Below are positions 52,768 through 62,100 of a stretch of DNA of 64,000 nt, in pieces. This DNA comes from Paenibacillus cellulosilyticus. Its GTDB lineage: Bacteria; Bacillota; Bacilli; Paenibacillales; Paenibacillaceae. The translations under genes and the position numbers were made by a program. The stretch lies in contig NZ_QGTQ01000022.1 in the NCBI RefSeq assembly GCF_003182255.1, positions 41,111 to 105,110 on the forward strand, in the 5' to 3' direction. Within the stretch, counting starts at the first letter, position 1. Every line of letters starts with the position of its first letter. The notes under the pieces are model-generated. The model made no database searches. It was not told the DNA's origin and saw only the letters and a list, made by a program, of their open reading frames with translations.

Positions 52768-53845
52768 GGTGCAGAAATGCACCTACGCGGAGCTAGGTGA
52801 AGTGGCGAGTGAAGGTGCAGATATGCACCTACGCGGAGCTAGGTGAAGTGGCGAGTGAAGGTGCAGATATGCACCTACGCGGAGCTAGAAGCAGTGGAGT
52901 GGCGAGTGAAGGTGCAGAAATGCACCTACGCGGAGCTGGAAGCGGTGGAATGGCGAGTGAAGGTGCAGAAATGCACCTACGCGGAGCTAGAAGCAGTGGA
53001 GTGGCGAGTGAAGGTGCAGAAATGCACCTACGCGGAGCTGGAAGCGGTGGAATGGCGAGTGAAGGTGCAGAAATGCACCTACACGGAGCTGGAAGCGGTG
53101 AAGTGGCGAGTGAAGGTGCAGAAATGCACCTACGCGGAGCTGGAAGCGGTGAAGTGGCGAGTGAAGGTGCAGATATGCACCTACGCGGAGCTGGAAGCGG
53201 TGGAATGGCGAGCGAAGGTGCAGATATGCACCTACGCGGAGCCGGAAGCAGTGGAATGGCGAGTGAAGGTGCAGAAATGCACCTACACGGAGCTGGAAGC
53301 GGTGAAGTGGCGAGTGAAGGTGCAGAAATGCACCTAAGCGGAGCTAGGAGCGGTGGAATGGCGAGTGAAGGTGCAGAAATGCACCTACGCGGAGCTAGGA
53401 ACGGTGGAATGGCGAGTGAAGGTGCAGAAATGCACCTACGCGGAGCTAGAAGCGGTGGAATGGCGAGTGAAGGTGCAGAAATGCACCTACGCGGAGCTAG
53501 AAGCAGTGGAGTGGCGAGTGAAGGTGCAGAAATGCACCTACGCGGAGCTGGAAGCGGTGGAATGGCGAGTGAAGGTGCAAAAATGCACCTACGCGGAGCT
53601 GGAAGCGGTGGAGTGGCAGGTGTAGGTGCAGAAATGCACCTACGCGGAGCTAGAAGCGGTCGAGTGGCTGGCGTAGGTGCAGAAATGCACCTACGCGGAG
53701 CTAGAAGCGGTGGAGTGGCGAGTGAAGGTGCAGAAATGCACCTACGCGGAGCTAAAGGCGGCGGAGTGGCAGGTGTAGGTGCAGAAATGCACCTACGCGA
53801 GCTAGAAGCGGCGGAATGGCAGGCGTAGGTGCAGAAATGCATTGT
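52768..53845. repeat. 51-bp tandem palindromic repeat array, GGTGCA-type, 22 units
   Basis: Units with the palindrome GGTGCA-GAAA-TGCACC (or loop GATA) start at 52768, 52814, 52860, 52911 and then every 51 bp to 53778 and 53828. The first two steps are 46 bp and the last is 50. The hairpin is followed by TACGCGGAGCTAGAAG-like spacer and GGCGAGTGAA. Many units carry TAG...CTA flanks around the palindrome. Frames of more than 330 codons are open on both strands because 51 is divisible by three; they lack ribosome sites. The last unit is broken by loss of one arm. It occupies most of the 1.5-kb gap between kapB and the TetR gene. Confidence 0.93.
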
Positions 53846-54030
53846 GATGAGTGGTGGGCGTATGGGGAAAGTAAGGTTTTCTTATCTCATCGAAAACTGC
53901 GTTGGCAGCGGCGTGACCATGGAGTGGACTGTCAGACAATACCATGGTTGGTGCGGGATTGTGACGATGCCGATTGAAAATGTAATGAAAGTGACTTGAA
54001 TACGTGAATGAAAAGTGGTAATATTGTTTT

Positions 54031-54061
54031 TGACCAAATGACCGAAATTGAATTCTGGTCA
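54031..54061. promoter_or_regulatory. Candidate TetR operator upstream of its own gene
   Basis: TGACCAAATGACCGAAA followed 9 bp later by TGGTCA. The same TGACCAAATGA occurs before the YhgE gene at 54817, suggesting autoregulation and shared control. Confidence 0.5.
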
Positions 54062-54151
54062 CAAAGTTCAGACGACTGGCTGATCAGGTTATGATTGCAA
54101 ATCATGTGCCATCACGTTTAATTAATACAATGAGAAAGGAGCGGTGATCGG

Positions 54152-54742
54152 ATGGCAGAGAAGAAGACGGTGGATCGCAAGGCGCTGATCGTTGAAGCGG
54201 CAGCGAAGTCGTTTACGATGTTTGGCTATAAGGCAACGACAATGGAGCTGGTGGCGAAGCTGGCAGGTGTAGGCAAAGGAACGATATACACGTTTTTTGC
54301 TACGAAGGAGGAACTGTTCGGCGAGATTATTCGTCGCTTGACGTCGGAGATGAGGGCGGTTGTAGTCGGCCGGATTGTGGAGAACCGCTCCTTTTTCGAC
54401 AATCTAACCGATGTGATGTATGGCGTTCTGCAGTTCCGTGAAACGCACGAGCTGGTCGTCAAGCTGACCCAAGAGGAGCGTGAGGTCGGCACTTCGGCGG
54501 TCAGTGAAGGACTTGGAGCACTCGAAGATGCCGTCATTGGCTTCATTGAGCGCGAAATCCGGGCAGCACAGCAGAAGGGCGAGCTCAGAGATGTGAACCC
54601 ATCGATCACCGCATTCATGATGATCAGAGTGTATCTGGCGCTTGCCGCAGAGTGGAGCCGCAGGCACGCACCATTGTCGAAGGACGAGGTGGCCGAGCAA
54701 TTGACGGGGCTGTTCCAGCACGGCATCTGCGCGAAGGGCTAG
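54152..54742 (+). CDS. TetR-family regulator (YhgD-like)
   Basis: 196 residues, ATG at 54152 after GAAAGGAGCGG. N-terminal helix-turn-helix: KALIVEAAAKSFTMFGYKAT near residue 9, then AKLAGVGKGTIYTFFATKEE near 37. The C-terminal ligand domain is helical. It lies directly upstream of a YhgE/Pip gene, as yhgD does in Bacillus, and both promoters carry TGACCAAATGA. It is therefore the probable repressor of the pair. Confidence 0.9.
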   Translation: MAEKKTVDRKALIVEAAAKSFTMFGYKATTMELVAKLAGVGKGTIYTFFATKEELFGEIIRRLTSEMRAVVVGRIVENRSFFDNLTDVMYGVLQFRETHELVVKLTQEEREVGTSAVSEGLGALEDAVIGFIEREIRAAQQKGELRDVNPSITAFMMIRVYLALAAEWSRRHAPLSKDEVAEQLTGLFQHGICAKG

Positions 54743-54782
54743 CGAGCCTGACGCGTTGATATAGATAGGTAGTAATTGAAGA

Positions 54783-54805
54783 AAGAGCGGAATCCGCTCT
54801 ATTTT
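54783..54805 (+). terminator. Terminator between the TetR and YhgE genes
   Basis: AGAGCGG-AAT-CCGCTCT followed by ATTTTT. It would insulate the YhgE promoter. Confidence 0.75.
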
Positions 54806-54816
54806 TCAGTAAGATA

Positions 54817-54839
54817 ATGACCAAATGAGCAAAACGGTC
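54817..54839. promoter_or_regulatory. Candidate TetR operator upstream of the YhgE gene
   Basis: TGACC and GGTCA bracket a 13-bp centre (AAATGAGCAAAAC). It shares the left half TGACCAAATGA with the site at 54031. Confidence 0.5.
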
Positions 54840-54878
54840 AGAATGTTCTAGCCGAAGCTAATAAAGGAGGACGCCTCT

Positions 54879-56957
54879 ATGCAGGGCATGCGTTTATTCG
54901 GGCAGGAGCTGCTCGATATTGTAAAAAACAAGAAAGTACTTATTTCTGTTATCGGCATTTTGTTCATTCCTATTATGTACAGCGGGATGCTCGTTGGGGC
55001 GTTCTGGGATCCATACGGAAAGACGAGCGAACTGCCAGTAGCAATCGTAAATGAAGACACAGGAGCAGAGCTCGACGGTAAGCAGCTGGCGCTTGGGAGT
55101 GAACTTGTCGACAATTTAAAAGACAATGATAAGTTCAAATGGGCTTTCGTCGATAAGGAAGAGGCGGAGGATGGTGTCAAAGACGGGCGTTATTATCTCG
55201 CGCTCGAAATTCCTAGCGACTTCTCCAAGCAGGCCACAACGCTCATGGATGCAGAACCGACGCCATCGCAGCTCGTTTATGTAACAAATGAAAGTCTCAG
55301 CTTCACCGCTTCCAAAATCGGCAGCGCGGCGATTACGGAGCTGAAAACTTCGCTATCGAAAGAAGTAACGAAGTCGTATGCGGAGACGATGCTGGAGCAG
55401 TTCGGCAAAGTGGCCGACGGCTTCGCGGAAGCAAGTGATGGCGCCGGCAAGCTGTCGAGCGGCGCATCGGAAGCAAAGGATGGCGCAGCGACGCTGCAGC
55501 GCAATCTGGAGAAGCTTGCGGACGGCACGCTGGGACTCGAGTCCGGCGTGAAGCAAGTTAGTGACGGCGCAGCGCAGGTTGCAAGCGGTGCGGCGTCGCT
55601 CAGCTCAAGCGCGGCCGAGCTGGGAAGCGGGCTCGGCCAGCTGAGTGAGGCGTCCGGCCAATTGACGGCCGGCGCAGAGAAAGCGTCCGATGCCAGCGCG
55701 AAGCTGGCATCGGGAGCGACAGCGGCGCATGAGGCGGAGACGAAGCTCGCCTCGAGCGCCGCGGAGCTGGCGGCGCAGCTGGATGCCTTCGCATCCTCAG
55801 CTGCTGCCTCTGGAACAGCCGCCGAAGGCGGCGACGCTGCAGCGCAGCAGGAGGCGCTGCAGCAGCTGGTCGCCGCGGCCAAAGCCTTGGCCGCCGGCGC
55901 AGACGGGCTCGCGACCAGCGGCGGCCAACTGGCCGCTGGCGCGAGCGAGCTGCAGCAGGGCAATTCGACCCTGCTGCAGGGGTTGTCCGCCTTCGACGCG
56001 AAGCTCGAAGGCGCAGCGACTGGCGGCGCGAAGCTTGCCAGCGGCGCCGCGCAGCTCGCGTCGGGCGCCAAGCAGGCCGCCGCTGGAGCAGCCGCGGCGG
56101 ATGCGGGCGCCTCCGAGCTCGCTAGCGGCTCGGGGCAGCTCGCCGATGGCTCGGCCGCGTTGACGGACGGCGTCGGCAAGCTCGCTGACGGCTCCGCCGA
56201 GCTCGCCGACAAGCTCAGCGAAGCGTCGAATACGACGTCGGAGCAAGTTTCATCCGACGACAGCAGTAACGAGAAGAAAGCCGATATGTTCGCAGGTCCG
56301 GTTGAAGTAAGCGAGAAGAAGCTGACGACCGTACCGAACTACGGAACAGGCTTCGCACCATACAGCTTGGGTCTTGGTTTGTTCGTTGGTGCGCTATTGT
56401 CGACGATCGTACTGCCAATGCGAGACAGCGTAGGACGTCCACGTTCCGGTGGCAGCTGGTTTACAAGTAAGGTACTGCTGTTCATCCTCGTTGGCATTAT
56501 TCAGACGCTGATCGCGGATGCGATTCTGCTCTATGCCATTGGTCTTGAAGTACAAAGTTTAGGTTGGTTCGTTGGACTTAGCCTTGTAACGAGCTTATCC
56601 TTCATGATGATTATCCAGTTCTTCGTTACACTGTTGGATCAGCCAGGTCGCTTCGTCTCGATCATTATCCTGATCCTCCAGCTGACGAGCAGCTCGGGCA
56701 CGTATCCAAAAGAGCTCGTACCGGCTTGGCTGCAAACGATCGGCGATTGGATGCCAATGACCTATGCAGTAGCAGGCTTCAAAGCAGCGATCTCCAGCGG
56801 CGACTTCGATCTCGTCCGCAGCAGCATGGGCACGCTCGCTATCTACGGCGTCATCTTCGCGGCGCTGACGCTGGGCTACTTCGTGCTCAAGCACAAACAG
56901 CAATCCCGCAACAACGGCGGTGAAGGCAAGTCCCAACAGACGCCGGCAACAGTATAA
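54879..56957 (+). CDS. YhgE/Pip-family membrane protein
   Basis: 692 residues, ATG at 54879 after AAAGGAGG. N-terminal helix (VLISVIGILFIPIMYSGMLV, ~20-40) with the family's VAIVNEDTGAELDGK near residue 55. A long extracytoplasmic coiled region (~175-455) is built of heptad/undecad repeats such as LASGAAQLASGAKQ and is very Ala/Gly/Ser-rich. The C-terminal part has five to six helices starting at YSLGLGLFVGALLSTIVLPM (~488). Family members include the lactococcal phage infection protein and Bacillus YhgE, related to ABC-2 type permeases and type VII secretion EsaA. Probably involved in export or envelope function. Confidence 0.9.
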   Translation: MQGMRLFGQELLDIVKNKKVLISVIGILFIPIMYSGMLVGAFWDPYGKTSELPVAIVNEDTGAELDGKQLALGSELVDNLKDNDKFKWAFVDKEEAEDGVKDGRYYLALEIPSDFSKQATTLMDAEPTPSQLVYVTNESLSFTASKIGSAAITELKTSLSKEVTKSYAETMLEQFGKVADGFAEASDGAGKLSSGASEAKDGAATLQRNLEKLADGTLGLESGVKQVSDGAAQVASGAASLSSSAAELGSGLGQLSEASGQLTAGAEKASDASAKLASGATAAHEAETKLASSAAELAAQLDAFASSAAASGTAAEGGDAAAQQEALQQLVAAAKALAAGADGLATSGGQLAAGASELQQGNSTLLQGLSAFDAKLEGAATGGAKLASGAAQLASGAKQAAAGAAAADAGASELASGSGQLADGSAALTDGVGKLADGSAELADKLSEASNTTSEQVSSDDSSNEKKADMFAGPVEVSEKKLTTVPNYGTGFAPYSLGLGLFVGALLSTIVLPMRDSVGRPRSGGSWFTSKVLLFILVGIIQTLIADAILLYAIGLEVQSLGWFVGLSLVTSLSFMMIIQFFVTLLDQPGRFVSIIILILQLTSSSGTYPKELVPAWLQTIGDWMPMTYAVAGFKAAISSGDFDLVRSSMGTLAIYGVIFAALTLGYFVLKHKQQSRNNGGEGKSQQTPATV

Positions 56958-56977
56958 ATCCTATACAAATAAACAAA

Positions 56978-57006
56978 AACTCTAGGTGCATGCACCTAGA
57001 GTTTTT
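56978..57006 (+). terminator. Terminator after the YhgE gene
   Basis: A perfect palindrome CTCTAGGTGCATGCACCTAG with AG completing the arm, then TTTTT. Confidence 0.93.
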
Positions 57007-57099
57007 GCATTCAATACTATAGAGGTATCGAAAGGAAAAGAATCTCCCAATGGGGCTTTCCAGATTCCACAGGAATCAACCTTTAAGCTCTACAACCGT

Positions 57100-57325
57100 A
57101 AAGCGAGTCCCCAGGGACGAATGTGCTGAGAATGGTTGTACGCCATAACGAGCCTTCAGGTCCCGTGGGGACCAACTCGCCAGACGCACCACAGTAAAGC
57201 GTGTCCCGCAGGGACGAAAGCGAGCATCAGCACGTAACAGCCTAGGTGCGTCGAATCGTATGCATCCGAACAGTCCGTAACCAAACAAGCTCGCATGAGA
57301 GCGTGTCCCCCAGGGACGAAAGCGG
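57100..57325. repeat. GTCCC/GGGAC hairpin repeat, three copies about 100 bp apart
   Basis: AAGCGAGTCCCCAGGGACGA (57101), AAGCGTGTCCCGCAGGGACG (57197) and AGCGTGTCCCCCAGGGACGA (57300). Each is GTCCC-2-GGGAC or similar with AGCG before and ACGAAAGCG after. Sequence between the copies is not conserved. Confidence 0.65.
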
Positions 57326-57386
57326 GCACACGCACCAAGGTACCTAGATCAGTCCTGCGGGTTTCCAAAGGGTGCAACCCTTGGAG

Positions 57387-57420
57387 CCCTCCCCTTGGAA
57401 GGGGAGGGTTTGGGTGGGGT
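57387..57420. repeat. CCCTCCCC/GGGGAGGG hairpin element
   Basis: GCCCTCCCCTT-GG-AAGGGGAGGG followed by TTTGGGTGGGG; a second GAGGGTTTGGGTGAGG piece lies about 20 bp on. No gene is seen in 57007-57448. Confidence 0.6.
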
Positions 57421-57448
57421 TAATCCCCGAGGGTTTGGGTGAGGATAA

Positions 57449-58756
57449 TCACTTATTTATGAATGCAGTTTTCAACGTACCCCGATAAACAACCTGGAAG
57501 CCCAGTCCATCGGACAACGCCGCAAGCGGCAGGTACGTCTTGTTCTCTTTGCCGACCTTTTGCAGGTAGGCTGGCGTTTCGACGGCAACCGACTTGCCGT
57601 TGATGACCATCGTCTTAGCGCCGATCGTGAAGGAAACAACACGGTCACCGAGCGTAACGGTTGCCGTCTGCGTCTTGTTGTTCCAATCCAGCTTCGCGCC
57701 CATTGCATCGGTAATATCGCGCATTGGCACGTACGTCTTGTTGTTCTTCAGTACGGGCTTGTTGGCCGTCTGAAGCTCTTTGCCTGCTACGACGACGGAG
57801 ATTGGCACGTCAGCCGCACGTGCTGCAACTTCGCGGTAATCGCCCCAGATGGCTTGTGCGAATGATTTGCCCATCGAGGTGTAGCCTTTTGCGTTCGGGT
57901 GGAAATCCCCTTTTGCTACCGTCGTATATTCAAGTTCATGTCCGAGGAACGGAGCGCCAACATAAGCCACACGGACGTTGAAGCCTTCATCAGTCAATTT
58001 CTTCGCTACAGCTTCAATGTGGGAACGGATGTCCTCACTTGCTTTGACGATTGCTTGATACGCTTCTTCACTAATAAGTACTTTGCTGTGCGGTGCTGGA
58101 TTGTAGAGGTCGGACACAACGATTTCGGCTTTTGGATTGATGCCAATTACCGCCCGAAGCGAAGCTTCAAGCTGCTGCTCGAATACCGGAAGCAAAGCTG
58201 CAACAGCCTCGGCACCGGAGCCATCCTTCAATTTATCGAATATAGTTAGAAAATCATTCGAGCCCGTCGTAATCGTCACGAGATCAGCTGCTGCCAGGTC
58301 CGCGAACAACTGCGGCGTAGCAGCTGCAAGCTGTTCGATGCGCGGTTCCTTGGTCGTTCCGAATGGCAGATCAGCAGCTGTAATCGACTCGCCATTCTCG
58401 GCAGCTTCTATGTAATGTTGAAGCCCTTCAGTCGTCAGACCAAGAATGCCATAGTTGGATACCGAAGCACGAAGGCCGTGGAACAAGGCTTGCTCATACA
58501 CGCGTTCAACATAGCCATAAGGAACAGGATTTGCCTCATTCTCCATTCCGTTAATGTAGCCGACGGTCAGCGAGTCGCCGACTGCAACGATGTGATAATC
58601 GTCAACTGCCTGTACAGATGATGCAGATACGGAAGTAATTGCCTCAGCTTCAACTATATTACTAGAATAAGACAAAGCTGTGCCGCCAAGGATGAGAGTA
58701 GCGGTTAAAACGGATGCTGCAGTGACACGCGAAATTTCCATGAACTTTTTGACCAA
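57449..58756 (-). CDS. Secreted SGNH/GDSL esterase with copper-amine-oxidase-type stalk domain
   Basis: 435 residues from the TTG at 58756 (GGGGAAG upstream); an ATG at 58741 is possible but has a poor ribosome site. Signal peptide (ASVLTATLILGGTALSYSS), SGNH hydrolase domain ~50-300 with block I VAVGDSLTVGYING (Ser near 62), ITTGSNDFL block with Asn, and a His in GDFHPNAKGY near 283 with Asp-X-X-His. The C-terminal ~110 residues are a copper amine oxidase N-terminal-like domain (KTYVPMRDITDAMGAKLDWN), a common wall-binding stalk in Paenibacillus exoproteins. Deacylates a lipid or polysaccharide outside the cell. Confidence 0.9.
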   Translation of the reverse strand: MVKKFMEISRVTAASVLTATLILGGTALSYSSNIVEAEAITSVSASSVQAVDDYHIVAVGDSLTVGYINGMENEANPVPYGYVERVYEQALFHGLRASVSNYGILGLTTEGLQHYIEAAENGESITAADLPFGTTKEPRIEQLAAATPQLFADLAAADLVTITTGSNDFLTIFDKLKDGSGAEAVAALLPVFEQQLEASLRAVIGINPKAEIVVSDLYNPAPHSKVLISEEAYQAIVKASEDIRSHIEAVAKKLTDEGFNVRVAYVGAPFLGHELEYTTVAKGDFHPNAKGYTSMGKSFAQAIWGDYREVAARAADVPISVVVAGKELQTANKPVLKNNKTYVPMRDITDAMGAKLDWNNKTQTATVTLGDRVVSFTIGAKTMVINGKSVAVETPAYLQKVGKENKTYLPLAALSDGLGFQVVYRGTLKTAFINK

Positions 58757-58898
58757 TTCTTTTCACTTCCCCGTATAAAGTTAAAATTTTTAAACATAAA
58801 AACCCGTACATAAAACCTCTTAATCTATTAAATGTTCGGATTTAGCGCAAAGAAACGTTTATAAGGCATGAAAAAATTTTAAATTGCGCGGAATTTGC

Positions 58899-59031
58899 TA
58901 CAATGATAAGATTATTAAATAAAACGTTGGATAACGGGTGAGCACCGATTACGCGAATGTAAGACGAATTTTTCAAAATCCAAGGAAGTATAAGTTCCCA
59001 GCTTATACCTAATATTGGGTTGTTGGATTTC
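58899..59031 (+). promoter_or_regulatory. Upstream region of glutamate synthase with structured leader
   Basis: TACAAT at 58899-58904 may be a -10 box. A structured stretch has outer arms AAATCCAA (58976-58983) and TTGGATTT (59023-59030) enclosing GTATAAG and CTTATAC (58988-59008). No T-run follows. No GlnR/TnrA box could be assigned with confidence. The rest of 58757-59199 shows nothing recognisable. Confidence 0.35.
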
Positions 59032-59199
59032 ACCGGACTGAAATGCGCTGCACAGTTGAAAGATTGATGACAGCTGTTTCATCTCGGAACCTCATTTCCA
59101 TTCTATGATAAACCGCTCCGGAAATGAAGTGACAATCGTCGCGTTCGTACTCGCCGACTGGTAGACCAAAAAATTTTCGATATAGAAAGGTTGATTGCG

Positions 59200-62100
59200 A
59201 TGAGCGAGAATATTTTTGGCTTGCCTCCGAAGCAGGGTCTCTACAATCCGCAGTATGAGAAAGACGCATGCGGTATGGGTTTCGTGGCGAACATCAAAGG
59301 ACGGAAATCACATAAGATCATCCGCCAAGCACTGACGCTGCTTGAGAATATGGAGCACCGCGGCGGTCAAGGCAGCGAACCCAATACAGGTGACGGCGCA
59401 GGCATTATGCTGCAAATTCCTCACGAGTTCTTCAAAGCAGAGATGAAACAGCAGGGAATCGAGCTGCCGGCTGAAGAACAATACGCGGTAGGTATGCTGT
59501 TCCTTCCATTGGAAGATGAGCTTCGTAACGAGCAGGAGCGCAAGCTGGAAGCCATTATCGCTGAAGAAGGCCAACAATTGATTGGCTGGCGTACGGTACC
59601 AACGAATGACAGCAAGCTGGGTGCATCGGCACTGAAGGTGAAACCTTTTGTACGCCAAGTGTTTATCGGACGCAATGCGGCACTTGCGGACACGTTGGCA
59701 TTCGAGCGCAAGCTGTATGTCATTCGCAAACGCGCTGAGCTCGCGATCCGTTTCGGCGGCGGAGAAGGCGCAGATCGTTTCTACTTCTCGAGTCTGTCGA
59801 CGAAGAAGATCGTTTACAAAGGGATGCTCACGACGGAGCAGGTGCGTTCGTTCTACCAAGAACTGAACAACGAGGCTGTTGTAACGGCAATCGCACTCGT
59901 GCACTCGCGCTTTAGTACGAACACGTTCCCAAGCTGGGAGCGCGCGCATCCGTTCCATTATTTGATCCACAACGGTGAGATCAATACACTGCGCGGCAAC
60001 ATCAACTGGATGCATGCACGCCAATCGCTGTTTGAGACGGAATTGTTCGGTGAAGATCTGCCGAAAGTGAAGCCGATCATCAGCCCAGACGGTTCCGATA
60101 CGGCGATGTTCGATAACGTACTCGAGTTCATGTATCTGTCCGGCCGCTCGCTGCCGCACGCAATGATGATGATGGTGCCAGAGCCATGGGCGAACCATGA
60201 GACGATGAGCGACGAGAAGAAAGCTTTTTACGAATACCATGCTTGCCTCATGGAGCCGTGGGATGGTCCAGCAGCAATGGCGTTCACGGATGGTAAAATG
60301 ATCGGCGCAACGCTTGACCGCAACGGTCTGCGCCCAGCTCGTTACTATGTAACGAAGGACGACCATATCATCCTTGGTTCGGAAGCAGGCACGGTTGAGA
60401 TTCCGGCTGAAGATATTTTGTACAAAGACCGTCTCCGTCCAGGTCGTATGCTTCTTGTTGATACAGAAGCCGGCCAGATCCTGTCGGATGAAGAGGTTAA
60501 GCTGAAGATCGCGCAAGAAAATCCTTACCGCGACTGGCTCGACGAGCATCTGGTGACGCTTGAAGATCTGCCAGAAGCACCGGAAGTGCCGGAACCTGAT
60601 CATGATACGGTGCAGCAGCGCCAACAGGCATTCGGCTTCACGTTCGAAGATATTCGCAAAATCATCGAGCCGATGGCGACATCGGGTCAAGAGCCGCTCG
60701 CTTCGATGGGTTACGACGCACCGCTGGCTGTTCTGTCCGAACGTCCACAGCGTCTGTACAACTACTTCAAGCAGCTGTTCGCGCAAGTTACGAACCCGCC
60801 GATCGATGCGATCCGCGAGGAGCTCGTAACGTCGACGGTAACGACGATTGGTACGGAACGCAACCTGCTCAACCCAGAGCCAGAGAGCGCACGTCACATC
60901 ACGCTCGACACGCCGATCCTGAGCAACGAAGAATTCGCGAAGCTGCGCCATGTTCGCCGTCCGGGCTTCAAGGCGATTACGCTGCCGATCTTCTTCGAAG
61001 CGGCGAAGGGCGAGGAAGGTCTGCGTGAGGCGATCCAGCTCATGTGTGAAGCAGCAGACCGCGTCATTGCGAAAGGCCACAACATTCTCATTCTGTCCGA
61101 CCGCGGCATCGACCGTGACAACGCAGCAATTCCAGCTCTGCTGGCCGTATCTGCGCTGCATCACCATCTGATCCGCCAAGGCACGCGTACGCGCGCCAGC
61201 ATCCTGCTGGAATCCGGCGAGCCGCGTGAAGTGCATCACTACGCACTGCTGCTCGGCTACGGCGTGAGCGCGGTTAACCCATATCTCGTGTTCGAGTCGC
61301 TCGACGACATGATCAACGAAGGTATGATGCGCGGCGTGAAGCATGAGAAGGCTGTGAAGAACTACATTAAAGCGGCAACGAAAGGCGTCGTGAAGGTTCT
61401 CTCGAAAATGGGTATCTCGACGATCCAATCGTACCGCGGCGCACAAATTTTCGAAGCGGTCGGCTTGAAGAAAGAGCTGATCGATCAATATTTCACTTGG
61501 ACGGAATCCCGCATCGGCGGTATCGGTCTCGATACGATTGCAGAGGAAACGCTCAAGCATCATAATCGTGCATTCGCAGAGCAAGAAGGAGCGGAGCGTG
61601 AGCTCGACTCCGGCGGTGACTACCAATGGCGTAAAGACGGCGAGGACCACCTGTTCAGCCCGCAGACGATTCACACGCTGCAGATGGCGTCGCGTTCGAA
61701 CGACTACAAGCTGTACAAGAAGTTCTCTACACTCGTGCAGGGCGAGAACCGCAAGCATATGACGCTTCGTTCGCTGCTGACGTTCAAGCAAGGCCGCACG
61801 CCAGTGGCATTGGAAGAAGTCGAGTCGGTTGAATCGATCGTGAAACGGTTCAAATCCGGTGCAATGTCGTACGGTTCCATCAGCCAAGAGGCGCACGAGA
61901 GCCTTGCGATCGCGATGAACCGTCTCGGCGGCAAATCGAATACGGGCGAGGGCGGCGAGAATCCAGAACGCTTCATTCCGGACGCGAACGGCGATTCCCG
62001 TCGCAGCGCGATCAAGCAGGTTGCATCGGGCCGTTTCGGCGTAACGAGCAACTATCTCGTGAACGCGGATGAGATCCAGATCAAGATGGCACAAGGCGCT

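Noticed and set aside
52797..53842. Long repeat proteins (GAEMHLRGAGSGG-type plus strand, RRCISAPSLAIPP-type minus strand)
   Set aside because: Artefact of a repeat length divisible by three; both strands and a third frame are open, and no start signal exists.
52768..53845. CRISPR array
   Set aside because: Units are contiguous with near-identical spacer parts, so there are no unique spacers, and no cas gene is in the window.
58757..59199. GlnR/TnrA site before gltB
   Set aside because: Only poor partial matches to TGTNA-N7-TNACA were seen.
59308..62094. 928-codon frame on the minus strand inside gltB
   Set aside because: gltB on the plus strand is fully recognisable over this span; the antisense frame is a codon-bias shadow with no homology pattern.
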